Positions 1 to 8,497 of a stretch of DNA of 11,224 nt are shown in pieces. The DNA comes from an uncultured Actinomycetes bacterium (GTDB taxonomy: Bacteria; Actinomycetota; Actinomycetes; S36-B12), in contig CALFIA010000199.1 in the NCBI GenBank assembly GCA_937876275.1, positions 1 through 11,224 on the forward strand, written 5' to 3'. Both the position numbers and the translations under genes were made by a program. How positions within the stretch are numbered: the stretch's first letter is position 1; each line of letters starts with the position of its first letter. Below the pieces are notes generated by a model that saw only the letters and a program-made list of their open reading frames with translations, did not search any database and was not told where the DNA came from.

Positions 1-837
1 TATCACGGCTCCATGGAGCAGTACTTCCTCGCCAAGGCCGAGCTCTTCACCGCCGCGCATGCGAAGCGCGCCGTGATCGGCGTCGACGACGAGTGGGGAG
101 CGCGTCTGGCGCACGAGTGCGAGATCGAAGCCACGACCTGGTCGGCGCAGGGCCACGCTGCTGACTGGCATGTCACGCAGGGCACCAATGGCATCACCAT
201 CAGCGGCCCTGGTGAGACCTGCGAGATCGAGTTTCACCTGCCCGGTGCCTTCAATCGCGCCAATGCGGTGTGTGCCTTCGCGATGCTGCGCGCCATCGGA
301 GTCCCTGCTGCTGACATTGCTCGTTCATGGGCGAATGTCGCAGTGCCAGGTCGCATGGAGGATGTCTCCGCGGGTTTTCCGGTGCGAGTTCTCGTCGACT
401 ACGCCCACACGCCCGATGCCGTGGAGCGGGCGCTCACTGCGGCTCGTGGCGAGGGCCGTCTGATTGCCGTGATCGGCGCGGGTGGTGATCGTGATCGTGG
501 CAAGCGCCCGGAGATGGGCGCCCTCGCGGCGCGCCTGGCCGATGGCGTGTGGATCACCGACGACAATCCTCGTTCAGAGGATCCGGCTGCGATCAGGGCA
601 GCCGTGCGCGAGGGAGTCATGACAGTGCCGGCAGACCTGCGCGCCGAGGTCAGCGAGACTGGCGACCGCGCTCGCGCTATTCACGAGGCCATCTCCGCAG
701 CCCGGCCCGGCGATGTCGTCGCAATCTTGGGCAAGGGTCACGAAAGCGGGCAGGACGTCGCCGGCATAGTGACCGACTTCGACGATCGCGTGGTCGCAAG
801 AGCTGCACTTGCCGAGATCTTCGGGGCTTCCGCATGA
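1..837 (+). CDS. murE: MurE, UDP-MurNAc-tripeptide synthetase (5' end outside window)
   Basis: This is a cytoplasmic Mur ligase that adds the third, diamino acid residue to UDP-MurNAc-L-Ala-D-Glu using ATP. Only the last 278 residues are present. The reading frame is open to base 1, so the ATG at 13 is internal, and the ATP-binding P-loop lies upstream of the window. The visible part starts with YHGSMEQYFLAKAELF, which contains the lysine (codon 34-36) matching the carbamoylated lysine of the family. It continues with LPGAFNRAN, PGRMEDV and DYAHTPDA at the entry to the C-terminal domain, GDRDRGKRPEMG, and GKGHE near the end. DNPR at 562-573 is the motif linked to diaminopimelate rather than lysine as substrate; this is family knowledge, not tested here. 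The stop overlaps the murF start as ATGA, which suggests translational coupling. Confidence 0.95.
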   Translation, partial: YHGSMEQYFLAKAELFTAAHAKRAVIGVDDEWGARLAHECEIEATTWSAQGHAADWHVTQGTNGITISGPGETCEIEFHLPGAFNRANAVCAFAMLRAIGVPAADIARSWANVAVPGRMEDVSAGFPVRVLVDYAHTPDAVERALTAARGEGRLIAVIGAGGDRDRGKRPEMGALAARLADGVWITDDNPRSEDPAAIRAAVREGVMTVPADLRAEVSETGDRARAIHEAISAARPGDVVAILGKGHESGQDVAGIVTDFDDRVVARAALAEIFGASA

Positions 838-2213
838 TCGCGCTGAGCGTCGCACAGGTGTGTGAGGCGACGTCTGGAGTTGCTCATCATCTTTCGGACG
901 CCGACGTGATCGTTGACGTGCGCATCGACTCACGTGACATCAGCGAGGGTTGCCTGTTTGTGGCGATCAAGGGCGAGCGCGCCGACGGCCACGATTTCGC
1001 TGCTGAGGTCATTGCGGCCGGCGCTCGAGCAGTGCTCTCCGCTCGCGAGCTCGATCAGCCGTGCATCGTGGTCGATGACCCAGTGCTGGCCCTCGGTCGT
1101 CTCGCGCACTGGGTGCGCATGAATCTGCTGAGCGCGACCGTCGTGGGCGTGACCGGCTCAAGCGGAAAGACCAGCACCAAGGAGCTCATCGCAGGGATTC
1201 TCGCGGCTGACGGCCCGACCGTGTGCCCGCAGGGCTCGTACAACACCGAGGTCGGGGTGCCGCTCACGATCCTTCAGGCTGACGAGAGCACGAAGTACCT
1301 CGTCCTCGAGATGGGCATGCGCGGCGAAGGCCAGATTCGCTATCTCACCGAGATCGCCGAGCCTTCCGTTGGCGTCATCGTCAATGTTGGCACCGCTCAT
1401 ATGGAGCTGCTGGGCAGTCGAGAGGCGATAGCCCACGCGAAGGGCGAGATCATCGAACGGCTGCCGGCCAGTGGCTTTGCGGTTCTTCACGGTGACGACC
1501 CCCTTGTCATGGCCGAAGCCAATGACACGAACGCGACCATCGTGAGCTTCGGCAGGGGAGTGGACTGCAATGTGCGGGCCACCGATGTGCGCCTCGACGC
1601 CGCGGCTCGGCCGTCGTTCACCCTGCATTACAAGAACGAGGCTGTAGCCGTGACCCTCAAGGTGCACGGTGAGCATTTCGTGCAGAACACGCTCGCTGCT
1701 GCCGCCGTCGCGCTCTCGCTCGGCATCCACATTGACGTTGTTGCCGCTGAGCTGCGCATCGCTGGCCTTGACAGCAAGTGGCGCATGGAGGTTCACGAGC
1801 TCGACAATCACGTCACTCTGATCAACGACAGCTACAACGCGAACCCCGAGTCGATGCGTGCCGCACTTGCCGCGACCGCATCGATGGCCGCCGGTCGCCG
1901 CAGCTGGGCAATTCTGGGCGAGATGCGCGAACTGGGCGAGTCATCACGCAAGGAGCATGAATCACTCGGTCGCGCCGCTGCAGCCATGGGCATTGACCGA
2001 CTCGTCTGCATCGGCGATGCCCTTACCGCCACGCATGAGGCGGCCGAAGCTGCCGGCCTGAAATCCGTTCTCGTCACCGATATTCAGGACGCCGTGAGCA
2101 TCGTCACGAATGAGGCGATCACCGGCGACGTGATCTTGGTGAAGGCCTCCCGGGGCATAGCCTTGGAGCGAGTTGCCGACGCCCTGTCGGCCTGGAATGG
2201 CGGTGCGGAGTGA
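834..2213 (+). CDS. murF: MurF, UDP-MurNAc-tripeptide:D-Ala-D-Ala ligase
   Basis: MurF ligates the D-Ala-D-Ala dipeptide to the UDP-MurNAc-tripeptide, the last soluble step of precursor synthesis. The protein has 459 residues, normal for the family. The N-terminal UDP-substrate domain contains DSRDISEGCLFVAIKGERADGH (about 32-53). The ATP-binding domain has the P-loop TGSSGKTST at 107-115, NVGTAHMELLGS at 184-195 and AKGEI with Lys203 as the probable carbamoylated residue. The C-terminal domain has NDSYNANPES at 331-340. The frame is open far upstream inside murE, but ATG 834 is chosen because it gives the family N-terminus and forms the ATGA overlap with the murE stop. The ribosome-binding site is weak, in keeping with coupling to murE. 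The stop overlaps the GTG of mraY. Confidence 0.96.
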   Translation: MIALSVAQVCEATSGVAHHLSDADVIVDVRIDSRDISEGCLFVAIKGERADGHDFAAEVIAAGARAVLSARELDQPCIVVDDPVLALGRLAHWVRMNLLSATVVGVTGSSGKTSTKELIAGILAADGPTVCPQGSYNTEVGVPLTILQADESTKYLVLEMGMRGEGQIRYLTEIAEPSVGVIVNVGTAHMELLGSREAIAHAKGEIIERLPASGFAVLHGDDPLVMAEANDTNATIVSFGRGVDCNVRATDVRLDAAARPSFTLHYKNEAVAVTLKVHGEHFVQNTLAAAAVALSLGIHIDVVAAELRIAGLDSKWRMEVHELDNHVTLINDSYNANPESMRAALAATASMAAGRRSWAILGEMRELGESSRKEHESLGRAAAAMGIDRLVCIGDALTATHEAAEAAGLKSVLVTDIQDAVSIVTNEAITGDVILVKASRGIALERVADALSAWNGGAE

Positions 2214-3277
2214 GACTCGTAGTCATCGCCGCCGGCATTGCCACGCTGTTCTCGCTCATCGGCACGCCGATCCTGATCAAGCTCCTGGCCCGTCGCAATT
2301 ACGCGCAGGCCATTCGTGTGTCGACCGCGACCGAGGCGTACCCCGAGCACTCGGGCAAGAAGGGCACGCCGTCGATGGGCGGTGTCGCGATCATCATCGC
2401 GGTGGTCGCCGGGTATTTCGGTGCGCATCTTCTTGCCTGGCGGCCGCTGACCGCCTCGGGCCTGCTCGTGGTCTACCTGATGGTCGGTCTCGGGCTTGTC
2501 GGCCTGGCCGATGACTACCTGAAGGTCTTCAAGCAGCGCAGCACCGGCCTTCGTGCGCGCACGAAACTCATCGGCCAGGCGATTGTTGCGCTGAGCTTCG
2601 CGTGGATGTCGATTCACTTTGCCGATGACATGGGGCAGACCCCGGCCTCGCAGGCGATCTCCTTCGTGCGCGACACCGCGATCGTGCTGCCCGTTGGCCT
2701 TTTCCTGCTGTGGGTCTGGTTCCTCATCACGGCAACCACCAACGGCGTGAACCTGACCGATGGTCTCGACGGTCTGGCCATCGGTGCCTCGATCATGAGC
2801 TTCCTGGCCTACGTGCTCATCAGCATCTGGCAGTACGGCCAGAACTGCGGCTTCCTCGACTCGGCGCAGTGCTACAACACCACTGATCCACTCGACCTTG
2901 CACTAGTCGCGGCCGCGGCAGCGGGCGCGAGCTTCGGCTTCCTGTGGTGGAACACCTCGCCCGCCCGCATCTTCATGGGCGACACCGGCTCGCTTGCGCT
3001 CGGTGGCGGTATCGCCGGGCTTGCGATTCTCTCGCGCACCGAGCTGCTGCTTCCGTTCATTGCCGGCCTGTTCCTCATCACCTCGCTCAGTGTCATCGGT
3101 CAGGTCGGCTCCTTCAAGCTCACGGGGAGGCGCATATTCCGAATGGCTCCGCTGCATCATCACTTCGAGATGCTCGGTTGGGCCGAGGTGCAGATCGTCG
3201 TGCGCTTCTGGATCATTCAGGGTCTGTGCATTGGCATCGGCCTGACCTTGTTCTACGCCGAATGGGTGCGCGCGTGA
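2210..3277 (+). CDS. mraY: MraY, phospho-MurNAc-pentapeptide transferase
   Basis: MraY is a polytopic membrane enzyme that transfers phospho-MurNAc-pentapeptide from UDP to undecaprenyl phosphate, making lipid I. The product has 355 residues, typical of the family, with many hydrophobic segments beginning at residues 3-20. The conserved active-site sequences are all present: the aspartate pair in LADDYLKVFKQRSTG (99-113), NGVNLTDGLDGLA (178-190), FMGDTGSLALGG (255-266) and the histidine loop PLHHHFE (314-320). The start is GTG 2210, whose last two bases are part of the murF stop (GTGA overlap). Translation is probably coupled because the upstream ribosome-binding site is weak. Mycobacterial literature calls the same enzyme MurX. 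Nothing looks abnormal. Confidence 0.97.
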   Translation: MRLVVIAAGIATLFSLIGTPILIKLLARRNYAQAIRVSTATEAYPEHSGKKGTPSMGGVAIIIAVVAGYFGAHLLAWRPLTASGLLVVYLMVGLGLVGLADDYLKVFKQRSTGLRARTKLIGQAIVALSFAWMSIHFADDMGQTPASQAISFVRDTAIVLPVGLFLLWVWFLITATTNGVNLTDGLDGLAIGASIMSFLAYVLISIWQYGQNCGFLDSAQCYNTTDPLDLALVAAAAAGASFGFLWWNTSPARIFMGDTGSLALGGGIAGLAILSRTELLLPFIAGLFLITSLSVIGQVGSFKLTGRRIFRMAPLHHHFEMLGWAEVQIVVRFWIIQGLCIGIGLTLFYAEWVRA

Positions 3278-3296
3278 GCTCGAGAAGAGCCAACGC

Positions 3297-3302
3297 AGGA
3301 GA
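3297..3302 (+). promoter_or_regulatory. Ribosome-binding site of murD
   Basis: AGGAGA lies 6 bases before the murD ATG at 3309, inside the 31-base gap after mraY. This is the longest gap in the dcw run, and murD is the only gene there that does not overlap or nearly abut its upstream neighbour. It has its own good Shine-Dalgarno sequence, which decides the start. Confidence 0.75.
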
Positions 3303-3308
3303 ACTCTC

Positions 3309-4751
3309 ATGAGCAGCAACATCAACGACGCCCACCGTCTCTCGGACTGGTCGCAATGGACTGTCACGGTCGCGGGTATCGGTATCGCCGGCTTCTCGTG
3401 CGCTGATGCACTGATGCAGCTGGGGGCGAAGGTCATCGTCATCGATGCAGGCGATGGCGAGAAGCAGCGTGAGCGTGCCGAGATCCTCACCACCCTCGAT
3501 GCCGAGGTGCGGCTCGGCTATGAGGGCATGGCGCCCGACTGCGACCTGCTCGTTGTCTCGCCCGGCCTGCGCCCAAGCGCCCCGGTCATCGTCGAAGCAC
3601 TCGAACGCGGCATTCCCGTCTGGGGCGAACTCGAGCTTGCTTGGCGGCTGCGTCACCCTGACACCGCTGCTGCCTGGCTGACGGTTACCGGCACGAATGG
3701 CAAGACCACCACCACGCTGATGCTCGAGTCGATGCTTCGCGCAGCCGGCTACCGCACGACGTCTGCGGGCAACATCGGCAATTCACTTGTCGATGTCGTG
3801 ATGCATGACGAGCTTGACGTCATTGCGGTCGAGGTCGGTGCTCCGCAGTTGCCCTTCGTGCACTCGGTCAGCGCAGTTGCCTCGGTCTGCCTGAACATCG
3901 CCGATGATCACATCGATCATTTCGGGTCGATGGAGGAATACATCGCCGCCAAGGCGCGCATCTTCGAGCGCACGCAGGAAGCGGTCGTCTTCAATGTCGA
4001 GGATTCCGTCACCCTCACCATGGTCGAGAACGCCGACGTGATCGAGGGCTGCCGCGCGATCGGCTTCACCCTGGGTGCGCCGGCCATCTCGATGCTCGGT
4101 GTTGTCGACGAGTACCTGGTTGACCGTGCCTTCATCGAGGAGCGGCAGACCTCTGCTCAAGAACTTGCCGTCGTCGATGACGTCCAGCCCGCTGCTCCGC
4201 ATAACGTGGCCAATGCCCTCGCCGCGGCCGCCTTGGCTCGCGCGTTCGGCGTGCCGGCCACCGCCGTGCAGCAGGGCCTCCAGGATTTCGTCCCCGCCGC
4301 CCACCGCATCGCCCACGTCGGCGAGATCGGGGGAGTCACCTTCATCGATGACTCCAAGGCCACCAACGCCCACGCCGCCCAGACCTCCCTGCTGGCGTAT
4401 CCGAGCATCATCTGGATAGCCGGGGGCATGGCCAAGGGCCAGGAATTCGACGATCTGGTGAAGCTGACCGCGTCCCATATCCGGGGAGTGGTGCTTCTAG
4501 GGGTCGATAGAGAGGTGATCGCGGGCGCATTGGGCCGACACGCGCCTGATGTCCCCAGAGTCGACCTCGATCGCACCGACACTGGGGCAATGGAATTGGC
4601 AGTGCGCGAGGCGATGGCCATGGCCCGCCCCGGCGATACCGTGCTGCTTGCCCCCGGGTGCGCCTCGTGGGACATGTTCCGCGACTACACCCACCGCGGC
4701 ACCGAGTTCGCTGAAGCCGTGGCCCGCCTTGCCCAGGAGGGCGGCGCATGA
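3309..4751 (+). CDS. murD: MurD, UDP-MurNAc-L-Ala:D-Glu ligase
   Basis: MurD adds D-glutamate to UDP-MurNAc-L-Ala in the cytoplasm with ATP. It has 480 residues, in the range of actinobacterial MurD. The N-terminal UDP-binding domain carries a Rossmann-like VTVAGIGIAGFSCADAL (18-34) and VSPGLRPS (83-90). The P-loop TGTNGKTTTT is at 127-136. NIADDHIDHFGS (196-207) and AAKARIF (213-219), with Lys215 as the likely carbamoylated lysine, follow. The C-terminal domain has PHNVANALAAAALARAFGVPA and FIDDSKATNAHAA. The usual E-[LV]-SS-[FY]-QL motif reads EVGAPQL at 175-181: the glutamate is kept but the SSF stretch is changed. The surrounding sequence is otherwise normal, so this is probably an actinobacterial variant, not a defect. 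The stop overlaps the ftsW start (ATGA). Confidence 0.96.
   Translation: MSSNINDAHRLSDWSQWTVTVAGIGIAGFSCADALMQLGAKVIVIDAGDGEKQRERAEILTTLDAEVRLGYEGMAPDCDLLVVSPGLRPSAPVIVEALERGIPVWGELELAWRLRHPDTAAAWLTVTGTNGKTTTTLMLESMLRAAGYRTTSAGNIGNSLVDVVMHDELDVIAVEVGAPQLPFVHSVSAVASVCLNIADDHIDHFGSMEEYIAAKARIFERTQEAVVFNVEDSVTLTMVENADVIEGCRAIGFTLGAPAISMLGVVDEYLVDRAFIEERQTSAQELAVVDDVQPAAPHNVANALAAAALARAFGVPATAVQQGLQDFVPAAHRIAHVGEIGGVTFIDDSKATNAHAAQTSLLAYPSIIWIAGGMAKGQEFDDLVKLTASHIRGVVLLGVDREVIAGALGRHAPDVPRVDLDRTDTGAMELAVREAMAMARPGDTVLLAPGCASWDMFRDYTHRGTEFAEAVARLAQEGGA
4735..4741 (+). promoter_or_regulatory. Ribosome-binding site of ftsW
   Basis: AGGAGGG lies inside the 3' end of murD, 6 bases before the ftsW ATG at 4748. 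It is the strongest classical Shine-Dalgarno match in the dcw part of the window and supports this start. Confidence 0.75.
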
Positions 4752-6007
4752 GCCGCACCGAGAAGGACGCCTCGATCCGCCCGAAGCGCGGCGAGTCGAA
4801 GAAGTCGTCGGACGCCCAGAAGGCCAAGGAGACCCCGACCAACCGGGTGTACCTGCTCTTCAACCACCCGCTGAGCACCTATTACCTGCTGCTCGGCGCG
4901 ACCCTTCTGCTTCTCGTGCTCGGCCTGATCATGGTGCTGTCGGCCTCGAGCATCGAGAGCCTGAAGTTCTCCGGCTCGAGCTACACCCTCTTCCTGCGTC
5001 AGCTGATGTTCGCCGTTGCCGGCGTGATCATGATGTTCATCGTCGCGCGGCGCACGAGCATTCAGTTCTGGCGCGGCATCTCGGTCGGTCTGCTCGGCTT
5101 CGCGATCATCAGCCTGATCGTCGTGCTCGTGATCGGTGTATCCGTCGCAGGCCAGAAGAACTGGATCGATCTCTTCGGCCCGTTCCGATTCCAGCCCTCG
5201 GAGTTCGCGAAGCTTGCGCTCGTGGTGTGGGGCGCTGATCAGCTCGCTCGAAACTTCCGTGAGCGTTATAGCTGGAAGACCTTGCTCATGCCCGTACTGC
5301 CGGTTGCGCTCGCCATGATGGCGCTGATCATGCTCGAGGGCGACTTCGGCAATACCTTCCTGCTCGGCTTGATCTTCCTCGGCATGCTGTTCGCTGCCGG
5401 TGCCCCGATGCGACTTTTCGCATTTGCGGCAGGTGCGGCCGCACTCGGCATGCTTATCGCGAGCATGGCTGCGCCGTATCGCATGGAGCGCTTCACTGCG
5501 TGGCTGGATCCGAATGCCGACCCGCTGGGCGCCGCGTATCAGGTGAACCAGGGCCAGCTGGCTCTGGGCACCGGCGGTTGGCTGGGCGTTGGTGTCGGCG
5601 CCAGCCGGGAGAAGTGGGGCTCACTGCCCGAGGCTCACACTGACTTCATCTTCTCGGTGATCGGCGAAGAGCTCGGTCTCGTCGGAACGATCACGATCAT
5701 CCTGCTCTTCGCGATCCTGGCGTTCGCGATCTTCCGGCTCAGTCGCACGACCGATGATCGCTTCGTGCGCTTTGCTGCTGCCGGTGTCGGCTGCTGGATC
5801 GTCGGTCAGACTGCGCTGAATATCGGCGCCGTGCTTGGCCTGCTGCCGATCACCGGCGTTCCGCTGCCTCTCGTCTCGTATGGCGGTTCATCGCTGATAC
5901 CCACTCTCGCTGCCATCGGCATGCTCCTCGCGTGTGCGAGGAATGAACCGGCAGCGCGCACGGCCCTGCGACGCAGGTCGACTGCAGAGTCCCTTCGGCG
6001 CAGGTGA
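4748..6007 (+). CDS. ftsW: FtsW, SEDS-family septal peptidoglycan glycosyltransferase
   Basis: FtsW is the SEDS-family membrane glycosyltransferase that polymerises lipid II at the division septum, working with a class B penicillin-binding protein. The protein has 419 residues. A charged cytoplasmic N-terminus of about 40 residues is followed by roughly ten hydrophobic segments, the first near 43-66. SEDS signatures are FQPSEFAKLALV (148-159), LPEAHTDFIFSVIGEELGLVG (293-313) with Asp299 matching the catalytic aspartate of the family, and the C-terminal TGVPLPLVSYGGSS (369-382). The tail after the last membrane segment is short and arginine-rich (about 397-419), unlike the long tail of mycobacterial FtsW that has been linked to FtsZ binding. 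Its position between murD and murG favours FtsW over the paralogue RodA. The stop lies within the murG ribosome-binding site. Confidence 0.95.
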   Translation: MSRTEKDASIRPKRGESKKSSDAQKAKETPTNRVYLLFNHPLSTYYLLLGATLLLLVLGLIMVLSASSIESLKFSGSSYTLFLRQLMFAVAGVIMMFIVARRTSIQFWRGISVGLLGFAIISLIVVLVIGVSVAGQKNWIDLFGPFRFQPSEFAKLALVVWGADQLARNFRERYSWKTLLMPVLPVALAMMALIMLEGDFGNTFLLGLIFLGMLFAAGAPMRLFAFAAGAAALGMLIASMAAPYRMERFTAWLDPNADPLGAAYQVNQGQLALGTGGWLGVGVGASREKWGSLPEAHTDFIFSVIGEELGLVGTITIILLFAILAFAIFRLSRTTDDRFVRFAAAGVGCWIVGQTALNIGAVLGLLPITGVPLPLVSYGGSSLIPTLAAIGMLLACARNEPAARTALRRRSTAESLRRR

Positions 6008-6009
6008 TC
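6002..6009 (+). promoter_or_regulatory. Ribosome-binding site of murG overlapping the ftsW stop
   Basis: AGGTGATC is an 8-base match to the sequence complementary to the bacterial 16S rRNA 3' end (anti-Shine-Dalgarno region). It contains the ftsW TGA at 6005-6007 and sits 5 bases before ATG 6015. A ribosome ending ftsW would stand on the murG initiation site. It also settles the murG start against the longer in-frame start at 5934, which lies within ftsW. Confidence 0.65.
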
Positions 6010-6014
6010 AGGTC

Positions 6015-7100
6015 ATGAGCGAACTTTCCGTCGTCTTGGCCACCGGCGGAACTGCCGGTCATATCGAGCCGGCACTGAATCTGGCCGATGCCCTCCGTCG
6101 TGTTGATCCGACCGTGCGCATCACCGTGATCGGCAGCAATCGAGGTCTCGAGACCACCTTGGTGCCCGCCCGCGGCTATGAGCTGCGCACCGTCGCCGCT
6201 GTTCCGCTTCCGCGCAAGCCCTCTGTCGATCTCTTGCTCGTGACACCGCGCGTCAGTGGTGCCGTGAGCGATGCCGCGGCCATCCTTAGAGAGGTCAAGG
6301 CTGACGTTGCCGTCGGCTTCGGTGGCTATGCCTCGCTGCCGACCTACCTTGCCGCCAGGCGCACCAAGACGCCGCTGGTGATTCACGAGGCAAATGCTCG
6401 AGCAGGTGTTGCCAACAAGCTCGGCGCACGCTTGACCCGCAACGTCATCACGACAGTGCCGGGTTCGCTTCCGCATGCCACCGTCATGGGCCTGCCGCTG
6501 CGCAGTGCCATCGCCAATCTTGATCGGCAGGCAACGCGGCAGGGTGCCCGTGATCATTTCGGCATACCCGCTGACGCGAAGGTGCTTCTGGTCTTCGGCG
6601 GCAGCCAGGGCGCCGCTCACTTCAACGCGGTCATCGCCGAATCACTGAGCCAGCTCACGAAGTCAGGTGTCTGGATCCTGCACGCGTTCGGCAGCAAGAA
6701 CGAGACCCCCTCAGCTCAGCCCGGCTATATCCCCGTTCCCTATATCGATCGCATGGATCTTGCCTACGCCGCTGCCGATCTCGCGGTCACTCGCGCCGGC
6801 GCCATGACCTGCGCCGAGCTCTCTGCTGTCGGCCTTCCTGCCATCTACGTTCCTCTGCCCATCGGCAATGGCGAACAGCGACTCAACGCGCTACCGATCG
6901 TCGAGGCCGGTGGTGGCCTCATCGTCGATGACGCCGAATTCGATACCGATTGGCTGATGAATGCCGCGACTCATCTGCTCAATGACGCCGATGAGCTCGA
7001 GACCATGAGTGAGGCGGCCGCGAGTCTGGGCATTCGCGATGCCGATACGAGGCTCGCGGAGTTCGTGCTTGACGCGGCCAAGCGGGGAGCAACGCGATGA
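6015..7100 (+). CDS. murG: MurG, lipid II-forming GlcNAc transferase
   Basis: MurG is a peripheral membrane GT-B glycosyltransferase that moves GlcNAc from UDP-GlcNAc to lipid I, giving lipid II. The product has 361 residues, the family norm. The first glycine-rich loop ATGGTAGHIEPAL is at 9-21, and the second, VGFGGYASLPT, at 100-110. HEANARAGVANK (124-135) matches the usual HEQNxxxGxxN. The C-terminal nucleotide-sugar domain has VFGGSQGA (193-200), TRAGAMTCAEL (259-269) and PIGNGEQRLNA (282-292), the conserved EQ/N region. The start is ATG 6015; an upstream in-frame ATG at 5934 lies inside ftsW and adds arginine-rich sequence foreign to the family. There are 7 bases after ftsW, and the stop overlaps murC as ATGA. 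Confidence 0.95.
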   Translation: MSELSVVLATGGTAGHIEPALNLADALRRVDPTVRITVIGSNRGLETTLVPARGYELRTVAAVPLPRKPSVDLLLVTPRVSGAVSDAAAILREVKADVAVGFGGYASLPTYLAARRTKTPLVIHEANARAGVANKLGARLTRNVITTVPGSLPHATVMGLPLRSAIANLDRQATRQGARDHFGIPADAKVLLVFGGSQGAAHFNAVIAESLSQLTKSGVWILHAFGSKNETPSAQPGYIPVPYIDRMDLAYAAADLAVTRAGAMTCAELSAVGLPAIYVPLPIGNGEQRLNALPIVEAGGGLIVDDAEFDTDWLMNAATHLLNDADELETMSEAAASLGIRDADTRLAEFVLDAAKRGATR

Positions 7101-8497
7101 GCATCCCTGTCAGCGAGCTCGGCTCCGTTCACATCATCGGCATCGGTGGTGCCGGCATGTCAGGCATCGCTCGCATCCTTGTCGAGCGCGGTGTCAGGGT
7201 CAGCGGCAGCGACGCCAAGGATTCGCGCAGGCTCGCTGCGCTTCAGGCGATCGGTGTCACCACCCATGTCGGCCACGACGCCGAGTACATCAGCACTGCC
7301 GACACCGTCATCTTCTCCACGGCGATTCCCGAGACCAACCCCGAGCGCAAGGCCGCGCAAGCCAAGAACCTGCGCATCCTGAACCGTGCCGAGGCCCTCG
7401 CCGCCATCATGACCGGCAGTAGGGGAGTTGCGGTTGCGGGGACCCACGGCAAGACCACCACGACTTCGATGCTCACTGTTGCGTTGCAGCACTGCGGCGC
7501 CGACCCGAGTTTCGCCATCGGCAGTGAGCTCAACGAATCGGGCAGCAATGCTCACCTGGGCAGTGGCGACATCTTCGTCGCGGAAGCCGATGAGAGCGAT
7601 GGCGCGTTCTTGTTCCTTCCCGCTGTTGCAGGCATCGTTACCAATGTCGAGGCTGATCACCTCAATCACTGGGGCACATTCGAGGCGGTCGAGCAGGGCT
7701 TCGTCGATTTCGTGATGGGCATCGACAAGAACAACGGCTTCACCGTTGTCTGTGCTGACGACCCGGGTGCGCGAAAACTCGCGGCCGCGACCAAGGCCCT
7801 GAACGCTGACGTGCGTACCTACGGCGAGAGCGAGGACGCCGACTACCGCATCGTCAACGCGAGCCTTGATGGTCGCGGCTGGGCCTTCGACATCAGTCAC
7901 CAAGGCAGCACCATCGCCCATATCCGCGTGCAGGTGCCCGGCAAGCACAATGCCCTCAATGCCACCGCAGCATTTGTCACCGGCATTGGCCTGGGCATGC
8001 CCGCCGAGACCATGGCCGAAGGCATCTGCGGCTTCACGGGCACGCGCCGTCGCTTCGACTTCAAGGGCGAGGTCGATGGCATTCGAGTGTTCGATGACTA
8101 TGCCCATCACCCCACCGAGATCGACGCGACGTTGAAGGCCGCGCGCGATGTGGCAGGCGCGGGCAATGTTGTCGTGGCCTTCCAGGCTCACCATTACTAC
8201 CGCACCGCCATGTTCACCAGGGAGTTCGGCGAAGCGCTGGGCTTAGCTGATCAGGTCGTGGTGCTCGAGGTCTTCGCCCCAGGTGAGACTCCCATCCCAG
8301 GCGCAAGTGGCCAGACCATGGCGAGCAACGTGCCGCTTCCCAAGGAGCAGGTGGTCTTCGAGCCCAGTTGGTCAGCTGTCGCTGGCCATCTCGTCGATCG
8401 CGCAAAGCCCGGCGACATCATCATGACCCTTGGTGCCGGTGACATCGGCATGATCGGTCTCGAGGTTCTCGACCTGCTGCGAGCCACTCGTGGCTGA
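7097..8497 (+). CDS. murC: MurC, UDP-MurNAc:L-Ala ligase
   Basis: MurC performs the first Mur ligase step, joining L-alanine to UDP-MurNAc with ATP. It has 466 residues. The N-terminal Rossmann loop HIIGIGGAGMSGIA (12-25) and SGSD (36-39) bind the nucleotide sugar. The P-loop GTHGKTTTT is at 115-123, VAEADESDGAFL at 161-172, and NVEADHLNHWG at 183-193. The C-terminal domain has FTGTRRRFDFKG (313-324) and VFDDYAHHPTEI (331-342). The typical FQPHxYxRT motif reads FQAHHYYRT (362-370): the proline is replaced but the family pattern is otherwise kept. The start ATG 7097 overlaps the murG stop; GGGAG at 7085-7089 is a reasonable ribosome-binding site. murB does not follow, so it is either elsewhere or absent from this cluster. 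The end overlaps ftsQ by 8 bases. Confidence 0.96.
   Translation: MSIPVSELGSVHIIGIGGAGMSGIARILVERGVRVSGSDAKDSRRLAALQAIGVTTHVGHDAEYISTADTVIFSTAIPETNPERKAAQAKNLRILNRAEALAAIMTGSRGVAVAGTHGKTTTTSMLTVALQHCGADPSFAIGSELNESGSNAHLGSGDIFVAEADESDGAFLFLPAVAGIVTNVEADHLNHWGTFEAVEQGFVDFVMGIDKNNGFTVVCADDPGARKLAAATKALNADVRTYGESEDADYRIVNASLDGRGWAFDISHQGSTIAHIRVQVPGKHNALNATAAFVTGIGLGMPAETMAEGICGFTGTRRRFDFKGEVDGIRVFDDYAHHPTEIDATLKAARDVAGAGNVVVAFQAHHYYRTAMFTREFGEALGLADQVVVLEVFAPGETPIPGASGQTMASNVPLPKEQVVFEPSWSAVAGHLVDRAKPGDIIMTLGAGDIGMIGLEVLDLLRATRG

Noticed and set aside
549..833. In-frame extension of murF into murE
   Set aside because: The extension is arginine-rich shadow translation of murE; MurF homologues begin at the residue encoded by ATG 834.
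5934..6014. In-frame extension of murG to an ATG at 5934
   Set aside because: It lies within the end of ftsW, adds arginine-rich sequence absent from MurG proteins, and ATG 6015 has an 8-base ribosome-binding match and the family N-terminus.
7160..8194. Long 344-codon open frame on the - strand opposite murC
   Set aside because: It is antisense to a fully conserved MurC, has no recognisable domain, and its composition is that expected from the complement of GC-rich codons. The similar - strand frames at 1158-1811 (murF) and 3783-4478 (murD) were rejected for the same reason.
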